Below, one piece after another: positions 31,311 through 46,300 of a stretch of DNA of 64,000 bases. The translations under genes and the position numbers were made by a program. This DNA is from Dysidea avara. Lineage: Eukaryota; Porifera; Demospongiae; Dictyoceratida; Dysideidae. The stretch lies in contig NC_089272.1 in the NCBI RefSeq assembly GCF_963678975.1, forward strand, positions 21,341,399 to 21,405,398. The letters are read 5' to 3'. Under the pieces are notes generated by a model. It had not been told where the DNA came from. It saw only the letters and a list, made by a program, of their open reading frames with translations, and ran no database searches. Positions within the stretch are counted from its first letter, which is position 1, and every line of letters begins with the position of its first letter.

Positions 31311-34300
31311 CTGTAATGAATAATTTTTATTATAAGTATGCTAAATTGTTAAGGTGTATGCTAGAGTTTCTTACCTCCAACAACTACTGTAACATTAGCT
31401 TGAGCAACATGATCAACACCTTTAGCATGATTCCTGCCTATGCAGGTGTATACAGTAGTGTGTGGAGAATCAGTAGGAACCAAAAAAATTTGTTGATATA
31501 ATTCTTCTAGTGGATGTACAGGGACACCATCACCATGCCATTGTACAGTAGGTATTGGTAGTCCTTCTGCTGCACAGTAAAGTAGCAACTGAGTACCAAC
31601 CTTGACTATGTGAGGAGACTGTGATGGACTGATGATCATTTGTGGAGGTTCTGAAGGATGTGTGGTACAAGTATACGAATCATACAAATCATACAACTGC
31701 ATCATTTCAATATAAACAATTGTTACAATGTACTGTACAGAAAATGATACTGTCCTAATAATGAATCAATAGTAATGTTAATGAGCAAAAAAAACACTGT
31801 TTCCCAACCTTATAAGCTGCATGCCCTTCCTAAACTGATTTACCCAGTAAATGACTGAAATATTTGACTGAATTGCTAAACAGGCAACATAGCATGCATG
31901 GCAGGTGTAACTGCATCACTATTTTATGCACAATTTGTGCAAGACATTAGTTGTCTTTCACAATATAGACTCCAGTGAACATATAACCAAATCACTTCTT
32001 CATGTTTAAGGCAATAATAATAATCTGTATAGTATAATTCAGTGCTCCCTTGATTATCTGCACCCTTAGTTTCTGTAGTCAAATATGTCATGAGCTGATG
32101 CACAAAACTGATATCAAAGTGCATATTATATTATTTTTTGAACTTACGAGTCACATTTAGTACAACACTATCATTTCCTGTTATTGGTGGATTGGTATTA
32201 ATCACTACTTCACACTGATATTCCTGATTATTGTCACTTCTGCTTAGAACTGGAATAGTAAAGAAATCTGTGAAGTTGTTTATCAAGCTTCCTTGTATAT
32301 TCTCAACTCTTCTCACTTCAGTATTACCAGTGGTCCATACCATATCAACTGTAGCAGCAATGTCACTTACTGTTGTAATGTTACATTGTAAAGTCAGTGA
32401 CTGTCCAACCACTTGTTCACAAGGAGCAACAACTTGTACAATTGGTGGTGGAACTATTGAGGATAATATGTATCATTAGGTAAATCACAAACTCACATGC
32501 TATTTACTGTATTGCACAATAAAACTACTTACTGGTACATAATCTATTTATTACAGACTGCTGTAACTGTTGTACATTAAATGAATTGAAGGAGAATCTG
32601 CGATATACAAATCTTGGATCACTTGCAATGGTGCGTAGTTCAAAGAAATCAGCTCTGTCAATCCCAACAGCATAAACATCATAAATATTTGCTGCATGAA
32701 GATCGTTTGCAGCTAACTGTGTCGAAAATCGACTATTTGATCTTCCAGCAGTGAAAATAATAGCAATATTTGTGGTGTCAGCTCTCAATCCTAGTGTATC
32801 ATTTTGTGCACTTGAAAGTAGAAGTCTTAGAGCAGTGTCCGTATTTGTAGGAAATGAACCACTATATGGCAGTCCATCAATGGCTGGCAATAGGGTCTCT
32901 AAACTGGTGTGTTCTTCAAGGTCAAACTGAATACGAGCAGTTCTGTCAAACACGATGGCACCAACTGAACTATTAGGGGATCCAAGCTTCAGTGCAATAC
33001 TTATACTTTCAGCAAAATCTCTAACAAACTGAAATTCAAATGATCTAACAGCAAAAGAACTGTCCAGTACAAATACCACATCTCTTGCTTGAAATGGACA
33101 ATCTGTGAATAAAGGTAAGCAACTTATTAAACCACCATATCAATAACTGTGTAAATGTATACCTGTTGTTGGACACAATCTGCACTGCCTGCCTAAATTA
33201 AATGCTACTCCAGACAGAACATTGCAGCATTCTGAAAAACTGGTTGTAACATTCCCAATTGGATTTCCACTGCAAAGAGTACTTCGATAGCAAGATGGTG
33301 CTAAAGTCAGAGAATTACAAACTTGCAACCAGTTTAGTCATAATTTTGTAGCTAGCATACAACTGATATCAGTTAAACATATGATGCCACTTTAGAACTA
33401 CTATGAATCATACAATGATATTAAATATGCAGTTTAGTAGTAAATGTTGAAATTAAATGGTTTAACCTGTACATGACATTGTTGAGTGTACAATGCTATG
33501 CTTTAGTAGTGTTAGTTCTATCACATACATACATACATACATAAGTTTTCACCTTGAAAATCTAATTCAATTCTTCCACTAGCTCTAACAAATTGTATGG
33601 GTGAGAAAATCAATACATCACATCGATAGTCACTAAAACTATCATCTGCACTTAGTGAAGAAATAAATAACGAATCTTCATACACTACTGAATCATTACT
33701 GATGTTTCCGGCTACAGGTACACTTCTCACTAGTCTTGTACTTCCTAGCAAAGTGTTTATAACAAACCACTGAATGGTTGCATTAGTAGTAATTCCTCTT
33801 GCAGCAGTAACAGTGCAATCAAGTTGAAGCGACTCTCCAAATACCATGTCATCCATAGTAGTGACATTTACAATAGGAGCTGGAACTGTAATAATAATAT
33901 ATCATTTAATGTATACATACAATGTGAATGGTGTAAATGCATTGTGTTCACTAAAGTCAGTATATAGCCATGTAGAAAGTGGATAATAATTATTTAATTC
34001 CTGTTTACTGAATAGTTATCACCCATGGACCACTCAATATATATATTTTTTTAAATTGTGTGCCAAATAATAATAATATGATATCAGAAGTGTGTACTTC
34101 ACAAATTTGTATTTAGTTGTGTATGCCAATTGATTTTCTATTTCATGCACTGGCTATCAGTCATGTAATCACTTACAAAGTGATGCTAAATAACTATAAC
34201 TATCATTTGTAGTGTTAAAAACTTTTAAAACTGAATTCACCTAACTGTACTACTGAAACCTATCTAATTAGGACACTGTATGCATAACCGCATGGCTATT

Positions 34301-37300
34301 GTAAAAACCCCAGGATGCATAACTTGTAATAGTTGGGTCATAGTTAGAGATGTACCACAAGGATCTTCATGATTTAAAAACCCGAGGCAAAGCCAAGGTT
34401 TTTTAAAGCCATGAAGATCTGAGTGGGCAGTCTCTAACTGACTTAGAAAATTGTATGGGTGTATTCATACTAGTACATGGATTAATTGATTGTGGGTTGA
34501 GTAAAACATCATCATGTCATCATATCTTGCACAAAATGTAAACTCACAATCACTTTCTATCACACAGTACGATAGTAACTGTATAGTAGGGACCACAAAG
34601 GAGTAGGTGTGGCCCACAAAATAATATCACCCAAAAACAAGCCTCAAATTTCCCTTATGACGATGAGGCAATATTGGTGAGGTAAAACTAAGCCCAAACA
34701 AGCTTTCAGATCAACCCGAAACGCTTTCAATAAGTTGCTACGGAATTTTAATTTTTTTTTTATTCAACGGAATTTTCTACTGACTGAGTAAGTGACTGAC
34801 TGACTGATGCCTTCAGACAAGCATAACTCAATAACCACTAAGGCTACGGGCTTGATTTTTTCACTGTTCGACGTCGCTTCGGCCCGACAGGTGCCTTTTG
34901 GTATACCGCAGTACGTACAATGCATTCTTCATGGACTTACCAGTGTCCTCCTTTGTGTCCCATTCATCTTTGCTGAAAGGGAAAGGTGTCGATTTGGCGC
35001 GAGCACATGATGGCTTCCGTTCGAAACGAAAATCGTCTGTATTTTTCATCGTGGCTATTTTGATTGCATAGGTGCTTTTCAAACAGTTCTTGATTCGTAC
35101 TGCTGTGTAACGGGTTGACCATAGCCTACAGCAAAGCGTAACGGATACTTCACTTTTCAGATGATAATTAATATGATTGGGGCGCACGGCACTATTTCTT
35201 TTTTTGGTATGCGTGGATTGTACAGGTGCTTTTCAAACAGTTCTTGATTCGAAATGCTGTGTAACGGGTTGAACATAACTGACAACGAAGTGTACTGGAT
35301 ACTTCACTTTTCATACGACAAATGATATGCACGGTGCCTTTTCAGATTTGGGTTCACCAGTCATAATAAAATTATTTACAAAAAAAGTTAACCAACAAAC
35401 ACACGAAAAAATTTGGAATTTTCAACTAGAGTAGGGACCATAGCACATCAATAAAAAGTACTGAAACAAGTTGGAGTAGTCCATGATATTAAATCACTGT
35501 AAAACAATAAGAAATGTTATATCTTTACTGTGCTCAAATGGAAATGCACAGTAGGGATATAACACTTCTTATTGTTTTACAGTGATTTAATATCATGGAC
35601 TGCTCCAACTTGTTTCAGTACTTTTTATTGATGTGCTATGGTCCCTACTCTAGTTCAAAATTCCAAATTCTTTCGTGTGCTTGTACATAGTAGGAACCAC
35701 AAAGAAGTAGGCGTGGCCCACGAAATAACATCACCCAAAAACCAGCCTCAATTTTCCCTAACAATGATGAGGCAGTATTGGTTAGGTAAAACTAAGCCCA
35801 AACAAGCTTTCAGATCGACCCAAAATACTTTCAACAAGTTGCTACGGAATTAAAAAAATTAACAGAATTTTCTACTGACTGGGTAACTGACTGACTGACT
35901 GATTCCTTCAGACAAGCGTAACTCGATAAGGCCAGGCGAACTTGACTAATTGTTTCTCATCCCTGCCAGCAACCCTTTTTATCCCACTGCCTCTAATTTC
36001 ATTGTTGCTGTTATCAATCATGTGTTCACTTATTTTGATGCTAAGAAGGCTGGCTATCATTTTGCTGCACAGCAAATGTCACTTGCACCCCAGACAAGAC
36101 CTCAGAAACAGTGGTACAAGAAAACGTGTAGGTACTAGTTTTTAAAAAGATTTAGCTGTAATAATGAATAATGAAAAATGACCTTCCGCCTGCATGGAAA
36201 TCCGAACTTTTGTGGATGAGAAACAAGTAATCAAGTTTGCATGGCTTAATGGCTAAGGCTATGGACTTGATCTTTTCACTGTTCGACATCGCTTTGGCTT
36301 GAGAGGTGCCTTTTGGCATACCACAGTACAATGCATTCTTCATGGACTTACCAGTGTCCTCCTTTCAAATCCAGTGAAAAGTGTTGATTTAGCAGTAGCA
36401 CATGATGGCTTCTCTTCGTAATGGAAATCGTCTGTATTTTTCATAGTAGCTATTTTGATTGCAGAGGTGCTTTTTGAACAGTTGTTGATTTGTACTGCTT
36501 TGTAATGGGTTGAACATAGCTGACAATGAAGCGTAATGGATACTTCACTTTTCAGACAATAATTGATATAAGGGACACGTGGCACCATTTCTTTCTTTTG
36601 GTATGCATGGATTGCAAAGGTGCTTTTCGAACAGTTCTTGATCAGAAATGCTGGAACATAGCTGACAACAAAGCATAAAGAATACTTCACTTTTTAGACA
36701 AATATCTATATATATATCTGGGGCATGCGGCGCCATTTCAGATGCAGTATGCGTGGGTTCACCAGTCATAATTATTTGTAAAGAAGTTAACAAACAAGTA
36801 CGCAGAAAACTTTGGAATTTTCAACTAGACTAGAGACCATAGCACATCGATATAAAGTACTGAAACAAACTGGAGTAGTGCATGATATCACAGTAAAACA
36901 ATAAGAAGTGATATATCCCTACTGTGTTTAAGATACCATAATCGAAATGCACAGTAGGGATATAACACTTCTTACTGTTTTACTGTGATTTAATATCATG
37001 GACTACTCCACCTTGTTTCAGTACTTTTTATCGATGTGCTATAGTCCCTACTCTAGTTGAAAACTCAAAAATTTTCTGTGTACTTGTTGTTATATATAAA
37101 TTGATCTGTAGTAGATCAGTGATCAATTGTGAGGTATACAATACTACTCAGCACATCAGTGAACAATAGTGAGGTGTGTTGTGTGTGTTGACTCCATCAA
37201 CTGGAGATAGGTCACTTAGGAATTTTAAAGACCTCATTATATCCCAAAGATCAAAGGGTTTATGCATACCATTTTCTAAGAAAACTTAGGCCCAAATCCA

Positions 37301-40300
37301 ACTGGAATAGACAGGTTTCATTGTTCATTGTCCCAAGTCACATGAATAAAAACCAACTTGTACAAGAATCTGAGAAAAGGAGAAAAATAAATTTGACTGA
37401 AACAGTATCTGAACCCAGTTTCTTCTATTCCTTAGCTCACTATGCTCTAACCACTGTGCCACTCACTGTGCCACTGCACTCCAAGCTTCTGACCCTTCTC
37501 AATTTGTAAGTTATATGTGCACCCTTCTCAATTTGTAAAGTTGTACATGTCAATCATGAAAAAGCTAATATAAGACCAAAGAGCTGAATCTGACCCTAAC
37601 CCAACACCAATGCTAACCAGAGGTTTGCCTGTTAAACATAATGATGTCTTTCACTGTCTGTATGAAGGTAAGTTTTTGGTGAGTTAAAATTGAGCTAGCA
37701 TTGGCCTGGCTTTGCCAGGATGCTTGCTTTGCTCACTCCAACCCTAGCTCACCAAAACCTTACCTTCATATGTGTTTGATACTTGAGTTACTGGGTGACT
37801 GTGCCGTGATTTTTGCAGCAAAATGTCCAGTCACGGTATCATGACTGTAGGCACTGTATTTCACTAATAACCCTTTCTCTACATGTGGTTATAGTACCAC
37901 CAATAAATAGTTATATAAGTATGTGCTCACTGGTTAAGTCTAGTCTAATGGTTGAATTAGCAGAATCTTCTATCATCAAGTTACATATGTAGTTTCCTTC
38001 ATCTCCCTCCATTAGGTAATCAAATCGAATAATGGTAGTGTATGTATTACCAATGGAATCATCAGTGGTAAGAACTGTTGGTAGAACTGTGATCCTGTTA
38101 GAACTTGTAATCCCCACCCAATTGAGATTAACCAAATTAGGATCAACAGTTGAAGTAACTGTAACAGTGCATACTATATCAATTGCATCTCCAATTATTC
38201 CTCGTGAAACATCAGGATCTAAGAATGTCCTTGGTGTGGGTGCTATAAAATAAACATAATTGCATAATCATTACTGCACACACAAGTATACATATTAATT
38301 CAGACATCTGCAAAATGTGTTAATATCCTACAACTAATTATTCACATACAATCACTTACTGAAGCATAACTGTTCAGTCACTTCTTCCAGTATTCTCTGG
38401 GCACTGAAACTATTGAAAAAACTTGTAGAGAAAACAAGTGATGGGTCACTTGCTATTGTGCGGAGTTCAGATAAGCTATTTCCACCAATTCCAACTGCAT
38501 AAACATCAAATATATTTGTTGCATGAAGTCGTGATGCTGCTGATCGTGTTGAAAAGGAACTTCTAGACAACCCATCAGTAATAAATATTGCAACATTTGA
38601 TGCTTCATTTCGTAATTGCAAACTTCCAAATTGTGCAGAAGTTCTTAAAAAATCTAATGCCCTTGCTGTATCAGTCCTAAAGCCACGATTATATGGTAAG
38701 CCAGGATTAATAGCTGGTAGTAGAGTACTTAAGCTGGTGTGTCTTGATATATTAAATTGAAGACGTGCAAAATCATCAAATAAAATTACTCCCACTAAAC
38801 TTTCAGGAGAATTGGCTTTGATAGTAGTAGTAATGTTCTCAGTGAACTCCCTGACCAGCTGAAATCTGGAGAATCCAATGCTGCTGGTGGTATCAATCAC
38901 AAATACCACATCTTTAACAGCCGCAAAGGTGCAATCTATGTAAAATTAGTACACACTTTTATATTAACATTAATCAAAATTAAGTATAAGGGTGTTCACA
39001 CTAGGAATAGATCATGACCTATTACTGATTGACTAATCACCAGGCAATGACCATATAATAATACTCACTTGGACTAATAGGACATGGTTGACATCTACTA
39101 TCCAAGTCATATGACACACCAGAGAACTTTGTGCAACAGTCTGAGAAGGTGATAGTTTGATTGAGTGGGTCTCCACTACAACCATTTGTGATGTAGCAAG
39201 ATGGAACTGTAGAATAAATAGAGACATAATATGAATACTAATAGTGAAACTGATTTGCATACTATACTCACCTGGAAAGTCCAATGTAATAAATCTACTC
39301 CTCACAATTCTAGGAGAAGTATTAAAGATCACAGTACATTGGTATACTCTACCATCATCAGGGATACGTAATGGTTGGGTGATTAACAGATCACTGTAAA
39401 TTGCTGAAGTGTTTGTAATGTTTGGTATTACTCCATCCACTCTCCTCACTGTTGTACTACCAGTAGTCCATATAATATCCACTCTACTAGAAATGCCTCT
39501 CACACTAAAAGCATTACATTGTAAAGTTGTCGATTGACCAAGTGTTGGAATGTTCAGTGTAGTAACCTCAACAACAGGGGATGGTACTGTGTAAGAAAGA
39601 GATTTTAGTATCTTAAAGCCGCACAATACTTTATTCATCTATACTGTTGTATTAAAAATTTAATAATATAGGTACTCGTATTCAGATGTACACATCATGT
39701 GATGGTCTATTATCACGAAAATGTTGACAATGTAAGGCATGCAAGGTGAATCTGCATGTATAGTCAATAGCTGGTTTGAATTTGTTTTTATAGACATGTA
39801 AATAAGCTAATACACTGCCAACTGATTCAAGCATTTTAAGTTTAAATCATTTCATGTGCTAAAAGTACATGATATTATGCGTTTTCTGTATTCTAATGAA
39901 GTTACTGTATATACATGCAAATACATACATACTTCTGAAATTCTGCAGCCGAACAGTTTGAGATTCAAACATTTCATCTGCTACAAGATTACATGTGTAA
40001 TTTCCTTCATCTCCTTCCATTAGATAAGCAAATTGAAGTACTGTAGTGTATGTGAAGCTAAATGCATTGCTAGTAATGTTGGTTGGTGTAACAGTGACCC
40101 TGTTATCAGATGTGACAATGTTATCAGAGTCCAACCAAGTCAGCTGCACTGTACCAGAATCAATAGCAGATGTTATTGTGACTGAACAGATAAGATCTTG
40201 CATTTGTCCAATAGTTCCAGAGAAAAAACCACTGGGTTGGAGTGAAATTCCAGGAGAAGGAACTACAGAAAAAGACATACAATGCTTGAATAGCTACACT

Positions 40301-43300
40301 GACACTGTATATAGCTAACTACATATTGGTGCACAGTGTTCTTACCAGAACACAGTTGATCTATTATATTCATTTTCACTTCTTGCAGGGAAAATTCACT
40401 AAAAAAATCCGTAGAGTAAACAAATCTTGGATCACTTGCAATGGTACGGAGTTCAAATACGTCAGCACTACCAAATCCAATAGCATAAATATCAAATATA
40501 TTTGCTGCATGAAGTGCAGCTGCAGCAGATTGTGTAAGAAATCTATTATCTGATCGTCCATCAGTGATGACTATTGCAATGTTAGATGTTTCATTTCGTA
40601 TTCCTAATATCCCATTTTGTGCACTAGATAGTAAAAACTCCAACGCACCAGCTGTGTTAGTGTTAAAAATACTGTTGACATATGGTAAGCCTGGATCAAT
40701 AGCTGGTAGTAGTGTAGACAAACTGGTATGCCTTTGAAGGTTGAACTGAAGACGAATAAACCAATCAAATAGAATTACTCCAACCCTACTTTCTGGAGAG
40801 ATAAGTTTCAAATCAGTAGTTACATTTGCCACAAATTCTCTTATTCTTTGAAAGCGAAAACTTCCAATACTTCTGGTGGTGTCAATCACAAACACTATAT
40901 CTTTAACTACTTCAATAGAACAATCTGAAATTAAATGCATAGTAGTGACATTATAACAAACATTCATACTACATGGAGTGTATGTGTGTGTACCTGTTGT
41001 GGGGCATACTAAACATTGTCCATTTGAAACAAATGATGCACCAGAAAGCTCAAAGCAACATTGATTGAATGAAATGGAATCACTGAATGCTATAGAGTCA
41101 TTGAATGATAAAGAGTCATTACCAATTGGTCCTCCATCACATCTAGTTGTGTTAAAACACACTGGTGCTACGAAATAAAAATTAATACGATACAATAGTG
41201 TGATATTTTTGTCCATAAAATAAGATATAATTATGGTACATTGATTACTTTATTAATTTAAATTGCTCGGTGCAGTCAACATAAGCTACTGTGTTTATGG
41301 TATTGTACAACACACAAATTCAAGTCTAAGGGAAATTTATATTTTGATCAAAAGTGAAATGTTGCAATGTGTTTGTGTAGACCACTTTGGAAGTAAAACT
41401 GTATGTAGTGAATAAAATGAATAGTATGTTTGCTGTGAAACATTATGATCTGATGCACAATTGTTTTATCACAAGTAAAGTTATTTCAACACTTAGTAAC
41501 CTATAGATTACGTTTAGTGATTAAGCTGTTTCACAGATGCTTATACAACACTAACAGAGACACAAATGTATTATAGTATAATTGCTCTTAACAACAACAC
41601 ATACTGTAGTGGTGTGTGCATTCATGCTCAGTCCACACAATATAGGGCCTTACCAAAAAAGTCCAACATCATGCTTCCACTAAAGCTGGCTGGAGGATTC
41701 TTATTAATTACAACTGTACACCGGTAAATTCTACCATTATCAACTGCAGTTAGTTCAGGTAGTACAAGTGAATCAGTGTAGATTGCAGAATTGTTGCTGA
41801 TGGTGGCTGAAGTATCATTAACTATCCTCACTGTCCTACCATCAACACTCCATATAATATCTACAGCACTACTGATTCCTATCACAGTAATAACTGTACA
41901 GTTCAGTGTTAATGGATCACCAAAAACTTGATCATCAAGTGTAGTGACCAGCACAACTGGGTTTGGTACTGCAGAATATAAGATATCAATAAGTACATAT
42001 CATAATACTCTCTAATTGCTTTAATGTGACTGTATGTACTTACATCTGAAATTAGTCAACTCTACTGTCTGAAACTTCAGTGTGTCATTTACTACTGAGT
42101 AACAGGTGTAGTTACCCTGGTCATCTTCAAACAAAGGATCAAACCGAAGAGTTGTAGATAACGTGCTGCTGTTTACACTGGTGGAGTTATCAGTTGAGAT
42201 GACAGTTATTCTGCCATCATCAGTGGTTATGTTGTCAGCATTCAACCACTCCAATTCAACAGTGTCAGGATCAACTTCAGGTGGTACAGTAATAGAGCAG
42301 ATTACATCTTGTCTCTGTCCCTTAGTGTTTTGTAGAAAACCACTTGGTCTTAAAGAGACTATTGGACCACCACCTCCTGAATACAAATAACATAAACAAA
42401 ATATATAGTTTATAGATTACTTATTTCAATATTATGCATGTACTACATGTAACTACAGTGAACAAACCTGAACAAAGATTTTCTATGATGCTTTCCTGTA
42501 ATTGTCTAAGCCCATTGCTGTTGAACTGATTTGAAAAGAAAACAAATTCTGGATCACTAGCAATTGCATTGAGTTCTGATACAGCAGCACCATCAACTCC
42601 AACAGCAAAAACATCAAAAAGGTTTGCAGCATGTAGTGAAGCTGCAGCTGATAGGGTTGCTGATCGACTGTTAGATCTTCCGTCAGTTATAACAATTGCT
42701 ACATTAGGAACTCCACTTCTAATTCCCAATATTCCATTTTGGGAACTTGACAGTAACAATCTCAGTGCCCCTGCAGTATCAGTTCCTCCTCCATTGTAAG
42801 GTAGCCCAGGATTAATAGCTGGTAATAGTGTACGTAAACTGGTGTGGTCTCTGAGATCAAATTGTATACGGGCAAAACTTTCAAACAGAATAATTCCCAC
42901 TCTACTTTGAGGAGAAGAGCCTACAACATCAGCTACTATGTTAGCAGTGAACTCCCTAATTAGCTGAAATCGAGATCTCCCAATGCTTCCAGAGTCATCA
43001 ATAACAAACACCAAATCTAGTGGTGCATTGGGTGAACATCTACATTCTACAAAAGGAAAAAGTTTTTATATCATGAACAAAAAAATATACAGTGTTTATA
43101 AGCTATATGCATATCTAAAGCCAGTTAACCAGCCTGATGACTTGGCAGTATTAGTTAGGTATAACTAAGCCAAAAAGTGCCTTCAGTACAACTTCCAATA
43201 GATTGTTACAAAATTAAAGAAAATTATTCAATAGAATTTTCTACTGACTAACTGCCTGATGCCTTCAGGTGAGTGAACTCAGTTATGGCTAAGGCTACAG

Positions 43301-46300
43301 CTTGATTTTTTCACTGTTCAGTATTGCTTTGTCCCAAGACATGCCTTTTGACACACAATACACACATCATGGACTTTCCTTTGTCCTCCTTTTGTGTCCC
43401 ACTTCTATTTTCTGACAGCTAAAGGTGTCAATTCGTGGTAGCACGATGGCTTCCCTACAGTTGTAAATGGGAATTGTCTGTATTTTTTGTGGTGACTGGA
43501 TCATAGAAAATACATTCTCTAGGTACAGAGAATATACTATCTATGATTGCAGAGGCACTTCTCCTACTTTTCTTAGTTTGTAACACTGTGAGACAGGCTG
43601 AAAAGAGCTAAAAGTGAAGCGTAATGGCATAGACAGTACAGTAATGGACACTTCAGTAATTGATAGTTGAGGTGCGCAAATCTTCCATGTTTTCTGTGGT
43701 GACTGGATTGTTTGTAGAGGCGCTTCTCCTACTGTTCTTCATTGTGTAACAGACTGAACATAGCTGAAAGTGAAACATAATGGCCACTTCACTTTGGAGT
43801 CAGTAATTGATAGCTGGGGTATATTCAGAGGAAAACATAAACTCTGACACCATTCTTTTTTTTAAGCAGTATGCATGGGTTTATCAGTTATGTTAACATG
43901 CTGATTGGTGTGGCAATACCACGGGTGGTGTGCACTAGGCATATTCGAACAGTGCACACCCCTAGGGTGCAATCACCACTTACCATGTACTTAATATGCA
44001 TGCATACAAAATATACATGACAATATTTTCCTAACTATACACACCCTTCCATTGCACCTACCTACATTTGCCCTAATGCTAACCACAATAACATTTTCCA
44101 CAAAGCCAAAAAGTGCACGCAACAACACCAAACAAACAAACACTCATGCAAATATCTACCATATAACATTGCACAATTGCCATAAAGTATACATAACAGC
44201 ACAAAACACAAAAAAGCATTCATACAGATATCTATACACAAGTACTTTGGGGAAAGGGCAACTGAGAAAATTGTTGGAGCGGGGCATAATAACTTTTACA
44301 TAAGCTATGTAGACAAGCATTGTGGATATGGCACAATACATAACTGGATTTACAATCAACCATGAAGCAAATATGTCTTCCAATTAGTACAAGATTGCAG
44401 TAATGCACCATGTATTCATAGCAACACAACGTGATAGCAGCAACCAATGAATAATCATATAAGTTAAATTTAGAGTAATGGATTTGGTTTGGCCATGCAC
44501 AGATAATTAGTACTTCAACTGCCTACCCTTGGTCCTCAGTTGCTGTTTAACTATACATGTGTATCTAATTTCAATATCAGTAGTTGGACACACAATAACC
44601 AAGCAAACAATGTAACTAAGTTATACATACAAAGGTTGAACCTTTATATGTGGACAACCATACAAAGCGATATACACACTGGCACATATACTTAATGCAT
44701 GATTTTGGGTGGGAGGGAGGGTAAAATTTTCTGCCCACGAACCACGAACATGCCATGTGCTATGGCATGACCTTGTGATCTTAAACCTGTCAAGCCAGTT
44801 TATTATACAATGAATCATTATGATGTCATAATGTCTCACGTATCCTACAAGATTGGTTCATGTTTTACCTGGAACAAACGCATTAATTTCAGTTTGTGTG
44901 CTAGCACTGGGCTACTTTGCTGATGTACAGTGCCACTCTAATGGGCCTGCAGTCATCTCATGGATTCTGTGTTGCTGAAAATTTATTTTACCCGAAAAGG
45001 CTAGTTTATCACTAAAGGATGCTGGTTTCATTGACTGTGGTATGGTACATAGGTTTGCACTGTATCCATTCTATGCCCACACCAAGGCATGTTAACTTCA
45101 ATTAATTTTATTGCGCTGCAATAAATTACATATAATGTTACAAAAAAGTGAACAAACAAGTATAAGGAAACATTATGAATTTTAAGCTCAATTAGGGATC
45201 ATAGAAAAAGTAGGGATACAAGGGAGGTCACCTACACCTGCAGATATCTAGTGAACATTTAATCCCTAGTTCAGGGTGAATCAGGATTAAATGTTCACTA
45301 GTATATCTACAGGTATAGGTAACCTCTCTTGTTTCCCAACTTTTTATCTACGATCCCTAATTAAACTTAAAATTCTTTATAGCTACAGTACTTGTAATTA
45401 AAAGCATAAAAGTGATTACTCTATTTAACAAATCGAACAGCATAATTTTTAAAGGTTGACCCTTTTTACAGCTCAGCTGTTTTGGCGATTATGTATTTAT
45501 ACATACATACATACATCTATACCTACACATACCAGATGCTGATGGGATAGGTACAGTAAAAGTTGCTGTAGAAGTAATTGCTGGAAATGAATTTATCACC
45601 ACCTCACACTCATAGGTACTACCAATATCATCAATACTCAATGATGATGTTATAAGAAATGAGTCATTGTAAACTGAAAGTGTTCCAAAGTTTGTGGGTA
45701 ATACATTGCTTTGTCTTCTCACTTGAGTGTTGCCAGTTCTCCATATAATGTCCACTCTACTGGTAATCCCTCTCAAAGTGACTGCACTGCATTGTAGTGT
45801 CAGTGGCTGGTCAATTGTTGGAGTATCAGTGGTAGTGATTTCAACAAATGTAGAGGAATCAATACCTACAAATAATTAAAATAACAACATATGGACAATA
45901 GCAAGTTACTTACCATATAACTGCAGTTACTTACTTTTTGAATCAACATGATTAATTAAGGTTAAGGAACTACAACCCACGCAAAAACAACAAAGCTATA
46001 AAAAGGATGCAACCTTCAAAAGCCTGGGTGAAAAAGTTGTATAAATCTAAAGTGGCTGGCAAAGAAATGGCTGCAGTGATGTTAATGCCATTCAAGTTTA
46101 AATAATAGCTATAGGTGCATTATAAAATGACATCATTGCAGCTCCATTTACTTTGTTTTCACAACACTTTTCACACAGGCTTCTGAAGGTCACACCTTTT
46201 TACAGCTTAGCCGTTTGCATGGACTTGTAAAATTTACAGCAATAGAATTCTTTCACCATTTCTTAAGACATATTGCTATATGAACTGTTTATGTCTATTC

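Larger units (their letters stand above)
33886..37930. other. Gene B intron 25 (4.0 kb) filled with repeats
   Basis: The gene A counterpart is 624 bp. The extra 3.4 kb is two tandem copies of a composite repeat, two foldbacks and a TIR element, listed separately; intron-homologous sequence resumes near 37283 (CTTAGGCCCAAAT). Confidence 0.75.
43047..45532. other. Gene B intron 15 (2.5 kb)
   Basis: Holds a diverged composite repeat (43135-43870) and a foldback (45155-45397). No coding signal. Confidence 0.65.

Noticed and set aside
34807-35187. ORFs in the composite repeat
   Set aside because: Not conserved in the second copy, which has indels in the same stretch.
40263-41216. 317-codon minus-strand open frame
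   Set aside because: Same situation: Cys module and vWA2 prime joined by an accidentally open intron of about 70 bp.
45533-45865. Start of a separate gene at exon 15
   Set aside because: No signal-peptide or NIDO exon was found in 45.9-48.7 kb and the exon joins in frame to exon 14; not excluded, but less likely.
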